Of a stretch of 64,000 nucleotides of DNA, positions 27,966 through 39,946 are shown one piece after another. The stretch comes from Solimonas fluminis. GTDB lineage: Bacteria > Pseudomonadota > Gammaproteobacteria > Nevskiales > Nevskiaceae. Within the stretch, counting starts at the first letter, position 1. Each line of letters begins with the position of its first letter. The translations under genes and the position numbers were made by a program. The DNA lies in the NCBI RefSeq assembly GCF_002930645.1, contig NZ_PSNW01000008.1, forward strand, positions 1 through 64,000, given 5' to 3'. The notes below the pieces were generated by a model. It saw nothing but the letters and a program-made list of their open reading frames with translations, ran no database searches and was not told the origin of the DNA.

Positions 27966-28588
27966 GCGGACGCGTCGTCACCGCCGCGGAGATGGGCCTG
28001 ATCGGCTGCCGGCGCTGCGGCCATGTGATGCAGCGCCCGCAGGCGGTCGAAGGCAATTCCTGCGCGCGCTGCGGCGCCGGCCTGCGCTGGCGCAAGCCGC
28101 AGAGCCTGGAACGCTGCTGGGCCTTCCTGATCGCCGCGATGATCCTGTACGTCCCGGCGAACACGATGACCATGATGAAGACCATCAATCCGTTCAACTC
28201 GACGGATGACACCATCATGAGCGGCGTGATCTACCTCTGGGCCGCCGGTACGCCGGAACTGGCGGTGATCGTGTTCGTGGCCAGCGTGATGGTGCCCATC
28301 GGCAAGTTCATCGCCCTGTTGACCCTGCTGGTCAGCGTGCACCGCGGCAGTTCGCGCGACCGCGTCGGCCGTACCCGCCTGTACCGCATCATCGAGAAGA
28401 TCGGCCACTGGTCGATGCTGGACGTGTTCGTGGTGGCCCTGCTGGTGGCGCTGGTGCGCTTCGACCTGTTCGGCCGTGTCGAGGCCGGCGGCGGGGCCAT
28501 CTGCTTCGGCGGAGTGGTGCTGCTGACGATGATGGCCTCGCTGAGCTTCGACCCCCGCCTGATCTGGGATACTCCCGAGAAGACATGA
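27962..28588 (+). CDS. Paraquat-inducible protein A-like membrane protein (second PqiA unit)
   Basis: The 208-residue protein repeats the architecture of its upstream neighbour: CRRC and CARC motifs followed by four membrane helices. The GTG at 27962 overlaps the previous stop, and the end overlaps pqiB by ATGA. Together with the first unit it should form the inner-membrane part of the Pqi transport complex. Confidence 0.88.
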   Translation: MSGRVVTAAEMGLIGCRRCGHVMQRPQAVEGNSCARCGAGLRWRKPQSLERCWAFLIAAMILYVPANTMTMMKTINPFNSTDDTIMSGVIYLWAAGTPELAVIVFVASVMVPIGKFIALLTLLVSVHRGSSRDRVGRTRLYRIIEKIGHWSMLDVFVVALLVALVRFDLFGRVEAGGGAICFGGVVLLTMMASLSFDPRLIWDTPEKT

Positions 28589-30240
28589 CCGACGACGACG
28601 ACGGAGTTCCCGAGCCTGTGGTGCACCGGCCGCCGCGCTGGCGGTTCTCGCTGGTCTGGCTGGTGCCCCTGGTGGCGGCCCTGGTCGGCCTGGGGCTTCT
28701 GGTCCGCACCTGGATGCTGGCCGGGCCGACGATCACCATCGAGTTCAAGACCGCCGAGGGCCTGGAGGAGGGCAAGACCCAGCTGCGCTTCAAGGAGGTG
28801 GTGATCGGCAAGGTGCGCAGCATCGAACTGGCCGAGGACTTCACGCGCGTCAAGGTGACGGTGGACCTGAACAAGGATGCCTCGAGGGCCGCCGTGGCCG
28901 ATTCGCGCTTCTGGATCGTGCGCCCCCGGGCGGACCTCGGCGGCGTGTCGGGCCTCAATACGCTGCTGTCCGGCGCCTACATCGGCGTGGACATCGGCAA
29001 GTCGGCGGAAAGCCAGCGCGCCTTCCAGGGGCTGGAAGTGCCGCCGGCCGTCACCAACGACAGCCAGGGCCGCGGCTTCCGCCTGGCCGCCGCGGACCTG
29101 GGTTCGCTCAACCTGGGCTCGCCGGTCTACTACCGCCGCATCCCGGTCGGGCGCGTGGTGGGCTACGAGCTGGATCCGGACGGCCGGGGCGTCAGCCTGC
29201 AGGTCTTCGTCGATGCGCCCTACGACCGCTTCGTGACGCCCTCCAGCCGCTTCTGGAACGCCAGCGGCGTCGACGTCAATGTCGGGCCGCAGGGCTTCAA
29301 GCTCAACACCCAGTCCCTGGTCAGCGTCATCGCCGGCGGCGTCGCCTTCCAGGCGCCGGACAACGGCGAGCCGCCGGCGGCCGAAGGCCTGCGCTTCCGC
29401 CTCTACAACGACATGGCCGCGGCGATGGCGCCCCAGGACAAGGTCCTGCTGGCCCTGCGCCTGCGCTTCTACCAGTCGGTGCGCGGCCTGGCGGTCGGTG
29501 CTCCGGTGGACTTCCACGGCCTGCAGCTGGGCGAGGTCACGCGGATCGACTTCGAGTACGACGCGGCGCGCCAGCGCTTCGCGGCGGACGTGGGGGCAGT
29601 GATCTATCCGGAGCGGCTGGGCAATGCCTACCTGGCCCTGCGCAGCAAGCTGAGGCAGGCCGACGGCGAGGCGCCGCGGCGGGTGTTCGAGCGGCTGATC
29701 GCACAGAGCCTGCGCGCGCAACTGCGCAGCGGCAACCTGCTCACCGGCCAGCAGTACGTGGCCATGGACTTCCTGCCCAAGGGCGAGCCCACGCTGGCGC
29801 CGCCGCAGGCCGGCGCCCTGGTGGTGCCGACCGTGCCGGGCAGCTTCGACCAGCTGCAGTCGCAGATCGCCAACATCGTCGACAAGATCGAGAAGGTGCC
29901 CTTCGACGAGATCGGCCTGCAGCTGCGCGACAGCCTGGCCGAGGCCAACCAGCTGCTGAAGACGCTCGACGGCCAGGTGGCGCCGGAGATGCGGCAGACC
30001 CTGGAGCAGGCGCGCCAGACGCTGCGCAGCGCCGAGGAGGCGCTGGGGGCCGACGGGCCGATGCAGCAGGACCTGCGCGGCACGCTGGAGTCGGTGGATC
30101 GCGCGGCGCGCTCGCTGCGCGCGCTGACCGAGGGCCTGCAGCGCCATCCTCAGTCGCTGCTGCGCGGCAAGCCGGACGATCCGGTGCTGCTGCGCCTGTC
30201 GCCCCTGCCTCAACAAGGACTGGAGCAGACCCCGCCGTGA
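28585..30240 (+). CDS. pqiB: MCE-domain intermembrane transport protein PqiB
   Basis: The 551-residue protein has one N-terminal membrane helix (about 22-44) and three successive MCE/MlaD domains, starting near residues 49, 165 and 290, each with the pattern G...V.f.G..iG.V. A long helical C-terminal region (about 415-520) follows, which in E. coli forms a needle-like tube to the outer membrane. It mediates lipid movement across the periplasm. It overlaps the PqiA-like gene and pqiC. Confidence 0.93.
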   Translation: MTDDDDGVPEPVVHRPPRWRFSLVWLVPLVAALVGLGLLVRTWMLAGPTITIEFKTAEGLEEGKTQLRFKEVVIGKVRSIELAEDFTRVKVTVDLNKDASRAAVADSRFWIVRPRADLGGVSGLNTLLSGAYIGVDIGKSAESQRAFQGLEVPPAVTNDSQGRGFRLAAADLGSLNLGSPVYYRRIPVGRVVGYELDPDGRGVSLQVFVDAPYDRFVTPSSRFWNASGVDVNVGPQGFKLNTQSLVSVIAGGVAFQAPDNGEPPAAEGLRFRLYNDMAAAMAPQDKVLLALRLRFYQSVRGLAVGAPVDFHGLQLGEVTRIDFEYDAARQRFAADVGAVIYPERLGNAYLALRSKLRQADGEAPRRVFERLIAQSLRAQLRSGNLLTGQQYVAMDFLPKGEPTLAPPQAGALVVPTVPGSFDQLQSQIANIVDKIEKVPFDEIGLQLRDSLAEANQLLKTLDGQVAPEMRQTLEQARQTLRSAEEALGADGPMQQDLRGTLESVDRAARSLRALTEGLQRHPQSLLRGKPDDPVLLRLSPLPQQGLEQTPP

Positions 30241-30824
30241 AGCACGCCCTCCCGCTGACCCTGCTCGCCCTGTGGCTGTCCGGCTGCGCCGCCATGTCGG
30301 CGCCGAACTACTTCACCCTGTCGGCGCCGCCGGCCGCCGCGCCGGCGGGCGCGGCGCGCTGGATCGACGTGCAGGCCGTCTCGGTGCCGCTGCAGGTCGA
30401 CACGCCGCAGCTGGTGGTCCGCCAGGGCGACGCCAGCCTGGCCCTGCTGGAACGCCAGCAGTGGGCTTCGCCCCTGGACGCCGAGATCCGCGGCGCCCTG
30501 GTGGCGGCCCTGGCCGCGCAAGGGCTGCGCGACATCCATGCGCTGCCGCCGCCGCCCGACACGCCGCTGTACCGGCTCAAGCTGGAGCTGCAGGCCTTCG
30601 AGACCATGCCGGGCCGGGCCGTGCGCTGGGAAGGCGTCTGGAGCCTGCGCGGCGCCGGCGGCGCCAAGGCGGCGCTGACCTGCGCCTTCGCGGCCCAGGA
30701 GGCGGTCGGCACGGACACCGCCGGCCTGGTGGCAGGCCATCAGCGCCTGCTGCGCCGCCTGGCCGGGCAGATCGCCATGGCGCTGTCGCCGGGGGCGGCA
30801 TCGGCCTGCCCGGCCGGACTATGA
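30237..30824 (+). CDS. pqiC: PqiC-like lipoprotein (ABC-type transport auxiliary family)
   Basis: The 195-residue protein has a lipobox ALWLSGC with lipidated Cys17 and the family pattern NYFTLSAP followed by a beta-rich domain (VSVPLQVDTPQLVVRQG). PqiC is an outer-membrane lipoprotein that docks the PqiB tube. The GTG at 30237 overlaps the pqiB stop. It is the last gene of the pqi operon. Confidence 0.88.
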   Translation: MKHALPLTLLALWLSGCAAMSAPNYFTLSAPPAAAPAGAARWIDVQAVSVPLQVDTPQLVVRQGDASLALLERQQWASPLDAEIRGALVAALAAQGLRDIHALPPPPDTPLYRLKLELQAFETMPGRAVRWEGVWSLRGAGGAKAALTCAFAAQEAVGTDTAGLVAGHQRLLRRLAGQIAMALSPGAASACPAGL

Positions 30825-30913
30825 GATTCCACCTGCATCCGGACGAAAGCCGCGGTATGGCGCGCAGCGCCGCGCGAACGTTCTAAAATAGCCGCGCCCT
30901 CAAGGAAAAGAAC

Positions 30914-32356
30914 ATGAGCGAACAATACGACGTCGTTGTCATCGGCGGCGGTCCCGCCGGCTACCCCTGCGCGATCCGTGCCTCCCAGCTGGGCTTCAAG
31001 ACGGCCTGCATCGATGCCTGGATCAACAAGGACAGCACCCCGGCCTTCGGCGGCACCTGCCTCAATGCCGGCTGCATCCCCTCCAAGGCCCTGCTGGAAT
31101 CCTCCGAGCTGGTGCACCGTGCCCAGCACGAGTTCGCCAAGCATGGCATCGGCGTGGGCGACGTCAGCGTCGACCTGGCGAAGATGCAGGCGCGCAAGAC
31201 CGAGGTGTCCAAGGCACTCACCGGCGGCATCAAGCAGCTGTTCACCGCCAGCAAGGTCACCGGCCTGTTCGGCACCGGCAAGCTGCTGGGCAACGGCCAG
31301 GTCGAATACAAGTCGCATGACGGCCAGACCCAGGTGCTGAGCGCCAAGCACATCGTCATCGCCACCGGCTCGGAGCCGGTGAACCTGAGCAAGATCGCTC
31401 CCTTCGACGGCGACCGCATCGTCGATTCCTGGGGCGCGCTGGACTTCACCGAGGTGCCCAAGCGCCTGGGCGTGATCGGCGCCGGCGTGATCGGCGTGGA
31501 GCTGGGCAGCGTCTGGTCGCGCCTGGGTGCCAAGGTCACCATCCTGGAGGCGCTGCCGGGCTTCCTGCCGATGGTCGACGCCGCGATCTCCAAGGAGGCC
31601 CTGCGCCACCTGACCAAGCAGGGGCTGGACATCCGCTTCGGCGCCAAGGTGTCGGGCGCCAAGGCCGGCAAGAAGGCCGTGACCGTCGAGTTCGAGCAGG
31701 ACGGCAAGGCCCAGACCGAGGAATTCGACAAGCTGATCGTCGCCGTCGGGCGCCGTCCCAACACCAACGGCCTCAATGCCGAGGCCGTGGGCGTGAAGCT
31801 GACCGAGCGCGGCTTCGTGCAGGTGGATGCGCACTACAAGACCAGCGTGCCGGGCATCTACGCCGTGGGTGACGTCATCGGCGGCGCCATGCTGGCGCAC
31901 AAGGGCATCGAGGAGGGCGTGGCCCTGGCCGAGCAGCTCGCCGGCCACCATACCCAGGTCAACTACAACGCCGTGCCGAGCGTGGTCTACACCGCGCCGG
32001 AAATCGCCTGGGTCGGCCTGTCCGAAGAGCAGGCCAAGGCCGCCGGCCACGAGGTCAAGACCGGCAGCGGCTCCTTCATGGCCAGCGGCCGCGCCAAGGC
32101 CATGGAGCAGGCCGCGGGCACGATCAAGGTGATCTCCGACGCCAAGACCGACCGCATCCTCGGCGTGCATGCCGTGGGCCCGTTCGTGTCCGAACTCATC
32201 GCCGAAGCCGTGGTCGCACTGGAGTTCGCCGCCACCACCGAGGACATCGCGCTGATCATGCATGCGCATCCCTCGCTGTCGGAGACCTTCCACGACGCGA
32301 TCCTGCTCGTCGACGGCCGCGCGGTGCACGCGATCAACAAGCCCAAGCGCGCCTGA
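30914..32356 (+). CDS. lpdA: Dihydrolipoyl dehydrogenase (E3)
   Basis: The 480-residue FAD disulfide oxidoreductase has the N-terminal GGGPAGYPCAIRA dinucleotide motif, the redox pair in GGTCLNAGCIPSKALL (Cys49, Cys54), a central NAD-binding GAGVIGVELGSVW and the C-terminal active-site histidine in MHAHPSLSETFHDA. It reoxidises lipoyl groups of the 2-oxoacid dehydrogenases, presumably including SucAB at 20.8-24.9 kb. AAGGAAAAG precedes the ATG; TAAAAT at about 30885 is a possible -10. It is not in an operon with sucAB. Confidence 0.95.
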   Translation: MSEQYDVVVIGGGPAGYPCAIRASQLGFKTACIDAWINKDSTPAFGGTCLNAGCIPSKALLESSELVHRAQHEFAKHGIGVGDVSVDLAKMQARKTEVSKALTGGIKQLFTASKVTGLFGTGKLLGNGQVEYKSHDGQTQVLSAKHIVIATGSEPVNLSKIAPFDGDRIVDSWGALDFTEVPKRLGVIGAGVIGVELGSVWSRLGAKVTILEALPGFLPMVDAAISKEALRHLTKQGLDIRFGAKVSGAKAGKKAVTVEFEQDGKAQTEEFDKLIVAVGRRPNTNGLNAEAVGVKLTERGFVQVDAHYKTSVPGIYAVGDVIGGAMLAHKGIEEGVALAEQLAGHHTQVNYNAVPSVVYTAPEIAWVGLSEEQAKAAGHEVKTGSGSFMASGRAKAMEQAAGTIKVISDAKTDRILGVHAVGPFVSELIAEAVVALEFAATTEDIALIMHAHPSLSETFHDAILLVDGRAVHAINKPKRA

Positions 32357-32391
32357 GCGGCGCCCCACGATACGAACGAGGAGCGAGAAGA

Positions 32392-32967
32392 GTGAAAGCA
32401 AAGGCAATCATCGGTGCGACCCTGGCCCTGGCGACGCTGCCGGCCGCCGCGGCGACCTTCGACGCCAGCATCGGCGAGGAAGCCGTGCGCGTGGGCCTGG
32501 AAGGCGAGCTGTCGTCGGTCTTCTCCGGCGCCAAGGGCCAGTACGACCTCGGCGCCCTGTGGCGCTCCGAGAACGGCGCCGATGCCTTCGTGCCGCATGT
32601 CGGCGTGCTGCTGACCGGAGACACTGGCGCCCGTGATGCCAAGGTCACGGCCGGCCTGGGCGTGCGCCTGGCCTACATCGACGGCGAGAACAACGAGGGC
32701 GGCGCCGTCGCCCTCGGCGGCCAGGTGGACGTGCGCCTGCCGGGCTTCGAGCGCGTCGCGCTCGGCGCCTATGCCTATGGCGCCCCCGACGTCACCACCT
32801 TCGGTGACACCGACAAGTACTTCGATGTCGGCCTCAGCCTGGGCTACGAGGTGATCAAGGACGCGTCGGTCTATGTGGGCTGGCGCAAGGTGCAGGCCGA
32901 CATCGACGGCGGCGGCGAGATCGAGGCCGACGACGGCTTCAATGTCGGGCTGCGGCTCAATTTCTAA
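32392..32967 (+). CDS. YfaZ-like outer-membrane beta-barrel protein
   Basis: The 191-residue product has a signal peptide (cut after PAAAA) and a beta-rich mature part with alternating hydrophobic residues. It ends in an aromatic residue (VGLRLNF), the outer-membrane assembly signal. The pattern of strands ([39 protein letters not shown]) fits the YfaZ family. The GTG at 32392 follows GAGGAGCGAG. It lies between lpdA and yebC with no obvious functional link. The function is not known. Confidence 0.75.
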   Translation: MKAKAIIGATLALATLPAAAATFDASIGEEAVRVGLEGELSSVFSGAKGQYDLGALWRSENGADAFVPHVGVLLTGDTGARDAKVTAGLGVRLAYIDGENNEGGAVALGGQVDVRLPGFERVALGAYAYGAPDVTTFGDTDKYFDVGLSLGYEVIKDASVYVGWRKVQADIDGGGEIEADDGFNVGLRLNF

Positions 32968-32984
32968 AGAGGACCGGGGACCAT

Positions 32985-33704
32985 ATGGGGCGGGGCCCAA
33001 GCATCGAAGCGCGCAAGAACGCCACCGACGCGGCGCGCGGCAAGCTGTTCACCAAGTTCATCCGTGAGATCACCGTCGCCGCGCGCACCGGCGGCGGCGA
33101 TCCCAAGGCCAATTCGCGCCTGCGCATCGCCATCGACAAGGCGCTGACCGCGAACATGACCAAGGACACCATCGAGCGCGCCATCAAGCGCGGCTCCGGC
33201 GAGGGCAATGCCGACGCGTTCGAGGAAATCCGCTACGAGGGCTACGGCCCGGGCGGCGTCGCCATCATGGTCGATTGCATGACCGACAACCCCACCCGCA
33301 CCGTGGCGGAAGTCCGGCATGCCTTCAGCAAGTGCGGCGGCAGCATGGGCACCAGCGGTTCGGTGGCCTTCCAGTTCAGCCGCACCGGCCAGATCCTGTT
33401 CGAAACCGGCGGCGACGCGGCGCTGGAGGAGAAGATCCTGGAGCAGGCCCTGGAGGCCGGCGCCGACGACGTGGTCAACCACGACGAGGTCACCGAGGTG
33501 CTGGTGGCGCCGGACGCCTTCGAGGCGGTCAAGGCGGCGCTGGATGCCAAGGGACTCAAGCCGGTGCAGGCCGACATCACCATGCGTCCGGGCAACACCA
33601 GCGCGGTGTCGGGCGAGCAAGCGGCCGCGCTGCAGAAGCTGATCGACATGCTGGAAGATCTGGACGACGTGCAGAAGGTCTACTCGAACGCCGAGTTCGC
33701 GTGA
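32985..33704 (+). CDS. yebC: YebC/PmpR family regulatory protein
   Basis: The 239-residue protein has the family N-terminus ([19 protein letters not shown] then [13 protein letters not shown]) and central [13 protein letters not shown]. YebC proteins act as regulators and are now linked to relief of ribosome stalling. Its stop overlaps the ruvC GTG, the conserved yebC-ruvCAB arrangement. The ATG at 32985 follows AGAGGACCGGGG. Confidence 0.92.
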   Translation: MGRGPSIEARKNATDAARGKLFTKFIREITVAARTGGGDPKANSRLRIAIDKALTANMTKDTIERAIKRGSGEGNADAFEEIRYEGYGPGGVAIMVDCMTDNPTRTVAEVRHAFSKCGGSMGTSGSVAFQFSRTGQILFETGGDAALEEKILEQALEAGADDVVNHDEVTEVLVAPDAFEAVKAALDAKGLKPVQADITMRPGNTSAVSGEQAAALQKLIDMLEDLDDVQKVYSNAEFA

Positions 33705-34216
33705 CCGCCACCCGCATCCTCGGCATCGACCCCGGCTCGCGCTACACCGGGTACGGCGTGATCGAGGTGACGGGCGGCAGGAGCCGCCATCTGGCCTGCG
33801 GGCGCATCAACGCCACCGTGGGCGAGATGCCGGAGCGGCTGCTGAAGATCCTGCGGGGCCTCGGCGAGGTCATCGCCGAGTTCCGCCCCGCGGAAGTCGC
33901 GCTGGAAGAGGTCTTCGTCAACAAGAGCGTCTCCAGCGCGCTGGTGCTGGGCCAGGCCCGTGGCGTGGCCATTGTCGCCGCCGCCCAGGCCGGGCTGCCG
34001 CTGGCGGAGTACGCCGCCACCCAGGTCAAGCTGGCCCTGGTCGGCAACGGCCGCGCCGAGAAGCTGCAGGTGCAGCACATGGTCAAGGTGCTGCTGAACC
34101 TGCGCGAGGCCATGGCCGCCGATGCCTCCGACGCCCTGGCGGTGGCGCTGACCCATGCGCATGTGCGTTCCACTAAGATGCGCAGCGGACTCACCCTGAA
34201 CAAAGCCTGGGGATAG
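33701..34216 (+). CDS. ruvC: Holliday junction endonuclease RuvC
   Basis: The 171-residue RNase H-fold resolvase cuts Holliday junctions moved by RuvAB. The metal-binding Asp10 ([13 protein letters not shown]), Glu in ALEEVFVN and C-terminal acidic pair in [15 protein letters not shown] are present. GTG start overlaps yebC; ruvA starts nine bases after the stop. Confidence 0.95.
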   Translation: MTATRILGIDPGSRYTGYGVIEVTGGRSRHLACGRINATVGEMPERLLKILRGLGEVIAEFRPAEVALEEVFVNKSVSSALVLGQARGVAIVAAAQAGLPLAEYAATQVKLALVGNGRAEKLQVQHMVKVLLNLREAMAADASDALAVALTHAHVRSTKMRSGLTLNKAWG

Positions 34217-34225
34217 CAGGACAAC

Positions 34226-34812
34226 ATGATCGGCCGGATCACCGGAAAGCTGGTGCTGAAGCAGCCGCCGCTGCTGCTGGTGGACGTCGGGGGCGTCGGC
34301 TACGAGTTGGAGGCGCCGATGTCCACCTTCTACAAGCTGCCGTCGGTGGGCGAGGGCGTCAGCCTGCATACGCACCTGACGGTACGCGAGGACGCGCACC
34401 TGCTGTTCGCCTTCGCCAGCGCCACCGAGAAGGGCCTGTTCCGCGAACTGATCAAGATCTCCGGCGTCGGCCCCAAGCTGGGACTGGCGATCCTGTCCGG
34501 CGTCAGCGTCGAGGACTTCTGGGAAACCGTGCGCGCCGGCGACGTCGTGCGCCTGACCAAGATCCCCGGCGTCGGCCGCAAGACCGCCGAGCGCCTGGTG
34601 GTGGAGATGCGCGACAAGGCCGGCGGCGTGTCCGAGGCGGCAGGCCTGTCGGCCGCTCCCGTGGTGGGCACCGCGCCGCTGCAGGAGGCCCGCGCCGCGC
34701 TGGCCGCGCTGGGCTACAAGCCGGCCGAGATCCAGCGCTTCACCGAAGCCGTGCACAAGGAAGGCATGACCACCGAGCAGATCATCCAGGAGGCGCTCAA
34801 GCGCGCCGTGCG

Positions 34813-34816
<4 letters not shown>
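34226..34816 (+). CDS. ruvA: Holliday junction branch migration subunit RuvA
   Basis: The 196-residue junction-binding protein has an N-terminal OB fold ([12 protein letters not shown]), two helix-hairpin-helix motifs ([13 protein letters not shown] and [13 protein letters not shown]) and a C-terminal RuvB-contact domain ([15 protein letters not shown]). It overlaps ruvB by ATGA. Confidence 0.96.
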
Positions 34817-35840
<1,024 letters not shown>

Positions 35841-35844
<4 letters not shown>

Positions 35845-36233
35845 ACGAAACCGTCGCCGGCTTCCCGGTTCGCGTCTACTACGAGGATACCGACGCCTCG
35901 GGGGTGGCCTACCACGCCAATTACCTGCGCTGGTTCGAGCGGGCCCGCACCGAGTGGCTGCGGGCCAGGGGCTACGGGCAGGAGCGGCTGCGGCTCGAGG
36001 AGGGGGTGGCGTTCACCGTCTCGACCATCGAGATCGAGTACCGCAAGCCGGCCCGGCTGGACGACGAGCTGCAGGTGCAGACCCGCGTCGCGGAACTTCG
36101 GCGCGCCAGCCTGATCTTTGAACAGTCGCTGCTGCGTGCCGACGGCCAGCTGCTCAGCACCGCCCGGGTGCGCATCGCCTGTGTGGACGCAGCGACCTTT
36201 CGTCCGAAAGCGCTGCCGCCCGGAATCATCTGA
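35841..36233 (+). CDS. ybgC: Acyl-CoA thioesterase YbgC (Tol-Pal associated)
   Basis: The 130-residue hot-dog thioesterase shows the catalytic motif [16 protein letters not shown] with Asp18, as in E. coli YbgC, and [12 protein letters not shown] after it. It hydrolyses acyl-CoA or acyl-ACP and is the conserved first gene of tol-pal clusters. The GTG at 35841 overlaps ruvB. A 150-base spacer separates it from tolQ. Confidence 0.92.
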
Positions 36234-36380
36234 CGGCATCTTCCGCTGCTAGAATTTCCTACGGATCGCGGATTTCTTTGTTATTATTCTGCGATCAACC
36301 AGAACATTTGTTGACATTTACTAACAAGGCCCCGGCCGCCAGGCCCCGGGGCTGTCCGGACCAAGGACAAGGATAATTCC

Positions 36381-37061
<681 letters not shown>

Positions 37062-37071
37062 GGAGCCCGCC

Positions 37072-37496
<425 letters not shown>

Positions 37497-37497
<1 letters not shown>

Positions 37498-38459
37498 TGA
37501 ACAAGCCCCAAACCCGCTACGCGGTTGCGTCGCTCGCCCTGCACGTGTTCGTGTTCGGGGCGCTGATCCTCGGCGCGCTGTTCCACCGCAAGCCGGAGCC
37601 GATGCGCATCATCGAGGCCGCCCTGGTGCAGGGCGGCGGGAAGCAGCAGCCCAATCCCCAGCCGGTGGAGCCCAAGCCGCTGCCGCCGGCTCCCAAGCCC
37701 GAGCCGGAGCCGCCAGCGCCCGAACCCCCGAAGCCCCAGCCGGAGCCGCCCAAGGAGGATCCGGTGAAGAAGGCCGAGGAAAAGGCCAAGGAAGAAGAGA
37801 AGCGCAAGCTCGCCGAGGAGCGCAAGGAAAAGCAGCGCATCCAGGACGAGGAGCGCAAGCTGGAGCAGGCCCGCATCAAGGAAGAGGCCGAGCGCAAGCG
37901 CCAGGAAGAGATCAAGAAGAAGCAGGAAGAGGCGCAGAAGAAGGCCGAGGAAGAGCGCATCCGCAAGGAAGAGGAAAAGCGCAAGCAGGAAGAGGAAAAG
38001 CGCCAGAAGCAGGCCATCGCCGACGATCTCGCGCGCCAGGAGGCGGAGGAGCGCAAGGCGATCGAGGAGGCCCGTGCCCGGCGCGCTGCCGAGGACAAGG
38101 CGCGCCGTGACGCCCTGGCCGCCGCCGCCGCCGCCGAGCAGGCGGCCCGCGATGCCGCCATCATCGGTGCCGCCCAGGCGCAATGGGGCGACCTGATCGC
38201 CGCCCGCGTGCGCAAGTTCTGGCAGCGCCCGCCGGCCAGCGCCGATACCTTCACCTGCGTGGTGGAAGTGAAGATGAATCCGGACGCCTCGGTGGTGAGC
38301 GCCCATGTCGTGCGCAGCTGCGGCACCGCCGCCCTGGACCGCTCGGTGGAGCAGGCGGTGGTCAAGGCCAGCCCGCTGCCGCCGCCGCCGGATCCGCGCG
38401 CCATGCCGCCGGATCGCACCCTCAAGATCAGGTTCTGCCCCACGGCGGGCGGCTGCTAG
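37497..38459 (+). CDS. tolA: Cell envelope integrity protein TolA
   Basis: The 320-residue protein has an N-terminal membrane helix (about 12-30), a Pro-rich stretch and a long Lys/Glu/Ala helical rod (about 85-220). A C-terminal globular domain contains CVVEVKMNPDASVVS and conserved cysteines, and binds TolB/Pal and TolR partners. I chose the ATG at 37497 (TGATG overlap with tolR) over the TTG three bases before. Confidence 0.93.
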
Positions 38460-38500
38460 CCGCCCCGCCGCAAGGGTCTTGGCCCCGGCGCCAGAACTTT

Positions 38501-38528
38501 TTCCCCACGGACAGAGTCACTTGGGGAA
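38501..38528. other. Hairpin in the tolA-tolB spacer
   Basis: TTCCCCA and TGGGGAA form a 7-bp inverted repeat with a 14-base loop in the 146-base gap between tolA and tolB. There is no T tract, so it may be an attenuator, an RNA-stability element or an internal promoter site. Confidence 0.4.
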
Positions 38529-38605
38529 GAACTTTGGCGTAAAGGCCGGTTTTTGAATCACAATATGGTCCGCGGCCCGGTCGGCGCCGCCATTCAAGGT
38601 TGCCC

Positions 38606-39889
38606 ATGACGTTCAAGAAACTGCTTGCCGTACTGCTGGTCCTGGTTGCCGTGCCGGCCCAGGCCGCCCTGGAAATCACCGTCAGCGGCGGCGACGTGGC
38701 GCCCCTGCCGATCGCCCTGGTGCAGTTCCAGCCGACGCCGGAGGTTCCGCTGGACGTGGCCCAGGTGGTGGAGAACGACCTGGTGCGCAGCGGCCGCTTC
38801 AAGGCCCTGCCGCGCGGCGCGATGCCGCAGACCCCGGTCGCGCCGCAGCAGGTGGTCACCGACGGCTGGAAGGCGGCCGGCATCGACAACCTGGTCATCG
38901 GCCAGCTCGGCAAGTCCGCCGACGGCTACTACGCCCGCTTCTTCCTGATCGACACCGTCAGCGGCCAGCAGCTGCTGAGCCACCAGTTCTCGGTCAAGTC
39001 GGTGGCGCAGATGCGCACCGTGGCGCACATGATCGCCGACATGATCTACGAGAAGCTGCTCGGCATTCCGGGCTACTTCAACACCAAGATTGCCTACGTG
39101 GCCGCCAGCGGCTACGGCCCGGCGCGCAACTTCCAGCTGATCGTGTCGGATTCCGACGGCGAGGCGCCGCGCGTGCTGGCCACCTCGCGCGAGCCGATCC
39201 TGTCGCCGGCCTGGGCGCCGGACCGCAAGCAGCTCGCCTTCGTGGGCTACAACCGCGGCCGCTCGGCGGTGATGGTCTACACCCTGGCCACCGGGCAGGT
39301 GCGCACGCTGGTGTCGGAGCCGGGCCTCAACAGCTCGCCGGCCTGGTCGCCGGACGGCAGCAAGATCGCCGTCAGCCTGTCGTTCGAGAACAACCCGGAC
39401 ATCTACGTCATCGACGTGGCCAGCAACAAGCGCCGCCGCCTGACCGACCACTACGGCATCGACACCGAGCCGGCCTGGTCGCCGGACGGCAGCAAGCTGG
39501 TCTTCACCTCCGACCGCGGCGGCCGTCCGCAGATCTACGAGATGGGCGCCGAGGGCGGCGATCCGCGCCGCGTCACCTTCGAGGGCAGCCAGAACGCGCG
39601 CGCCAGCTACTCGCCGGACGGCAAGTCGCTGGCCCTGGTCAACACCGACGGCGGCCGCTGGCGCATCGCGCTGCTGGATCTCGCCAGCGGCGGCCTGAAG
39701 ATTCTCAGCGACGGCCCCCAGGACGAGGGTCCGCAGTTCGCGCCGGGCGGCGCCGTGATCATCTACGCAACGCAGGGACGCGCTGGCGGCGCGGAACTTG
39801 CGACCGTATCCGTCGACGGGCGCATCCGCACGCGCCTGCGCCAGGCGGCCGACATCAAGGAGCCCGCCTGGTCTCCGGTGGTCCGTTAA
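38606..39889 (+). CDS. tolB: Tol-Pal periplasmic beta-propeller TolB
   Basis: The 427-residue protein has a signal peptide (cut after VPAQA), an N-terminal domain and a six-bladed propeller with the repeated SPAWSPDGSKIA-type blades. It binds Pal and peptidoglycan-associated partners. The ATG at 38606 is preceded by AAGG; the TTG two codons earlier is less likely. Confidence 0.95.
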   Translation: MTFKKLLAVLLVLVAVPAQAALEITVSGGDVAPLPIALVQFQPTPEVPLDVAQVVENDLVRSGRFKALPRGAMPQTPVAPQQVVTDGWKAAGIDNLVIGQLGKSADGYYARFFLIDTVSGQQLLSHQFSVKSVAQMRTVAHMIADMIYEKLLGIPGYFNTKIAYVAASGYGPARNFQLIVSDSDGEAPRVLATSREPILSPAWAPDRKQLAFVGYNRGRSAVMVYTLATGQVRTLVSEPGLNSSPAWSPDGSKIAVSLSFENNPDIYVIDVASNKRRRLTDHYGIDTEPAWSPDGSKLVFTSDRGGRPQIYEMGAEGGDPRRVTFEGSQNARASYSPDGKSLALVNTDGGRWRIALLDLASGGLKILSDGPQDEGPQFAPGGAVIIYATQGRAGGAELATVSVDGRIRTRLRQAADIKEPAWSPVVR

Positions 39890-39946
39890 ATTCCGCCATT
39901 CCCTGCTGATAAGCTTCCGCACCTCAAGAACATAGGAGTCACCCCA

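Noticed and set aside
32985-33704. Unusual yebC N-terminus as a truncation
   Set aside because: [12 protein letters not shown]-type starts occur in a known subgroup of YebC proteins; length is normal.
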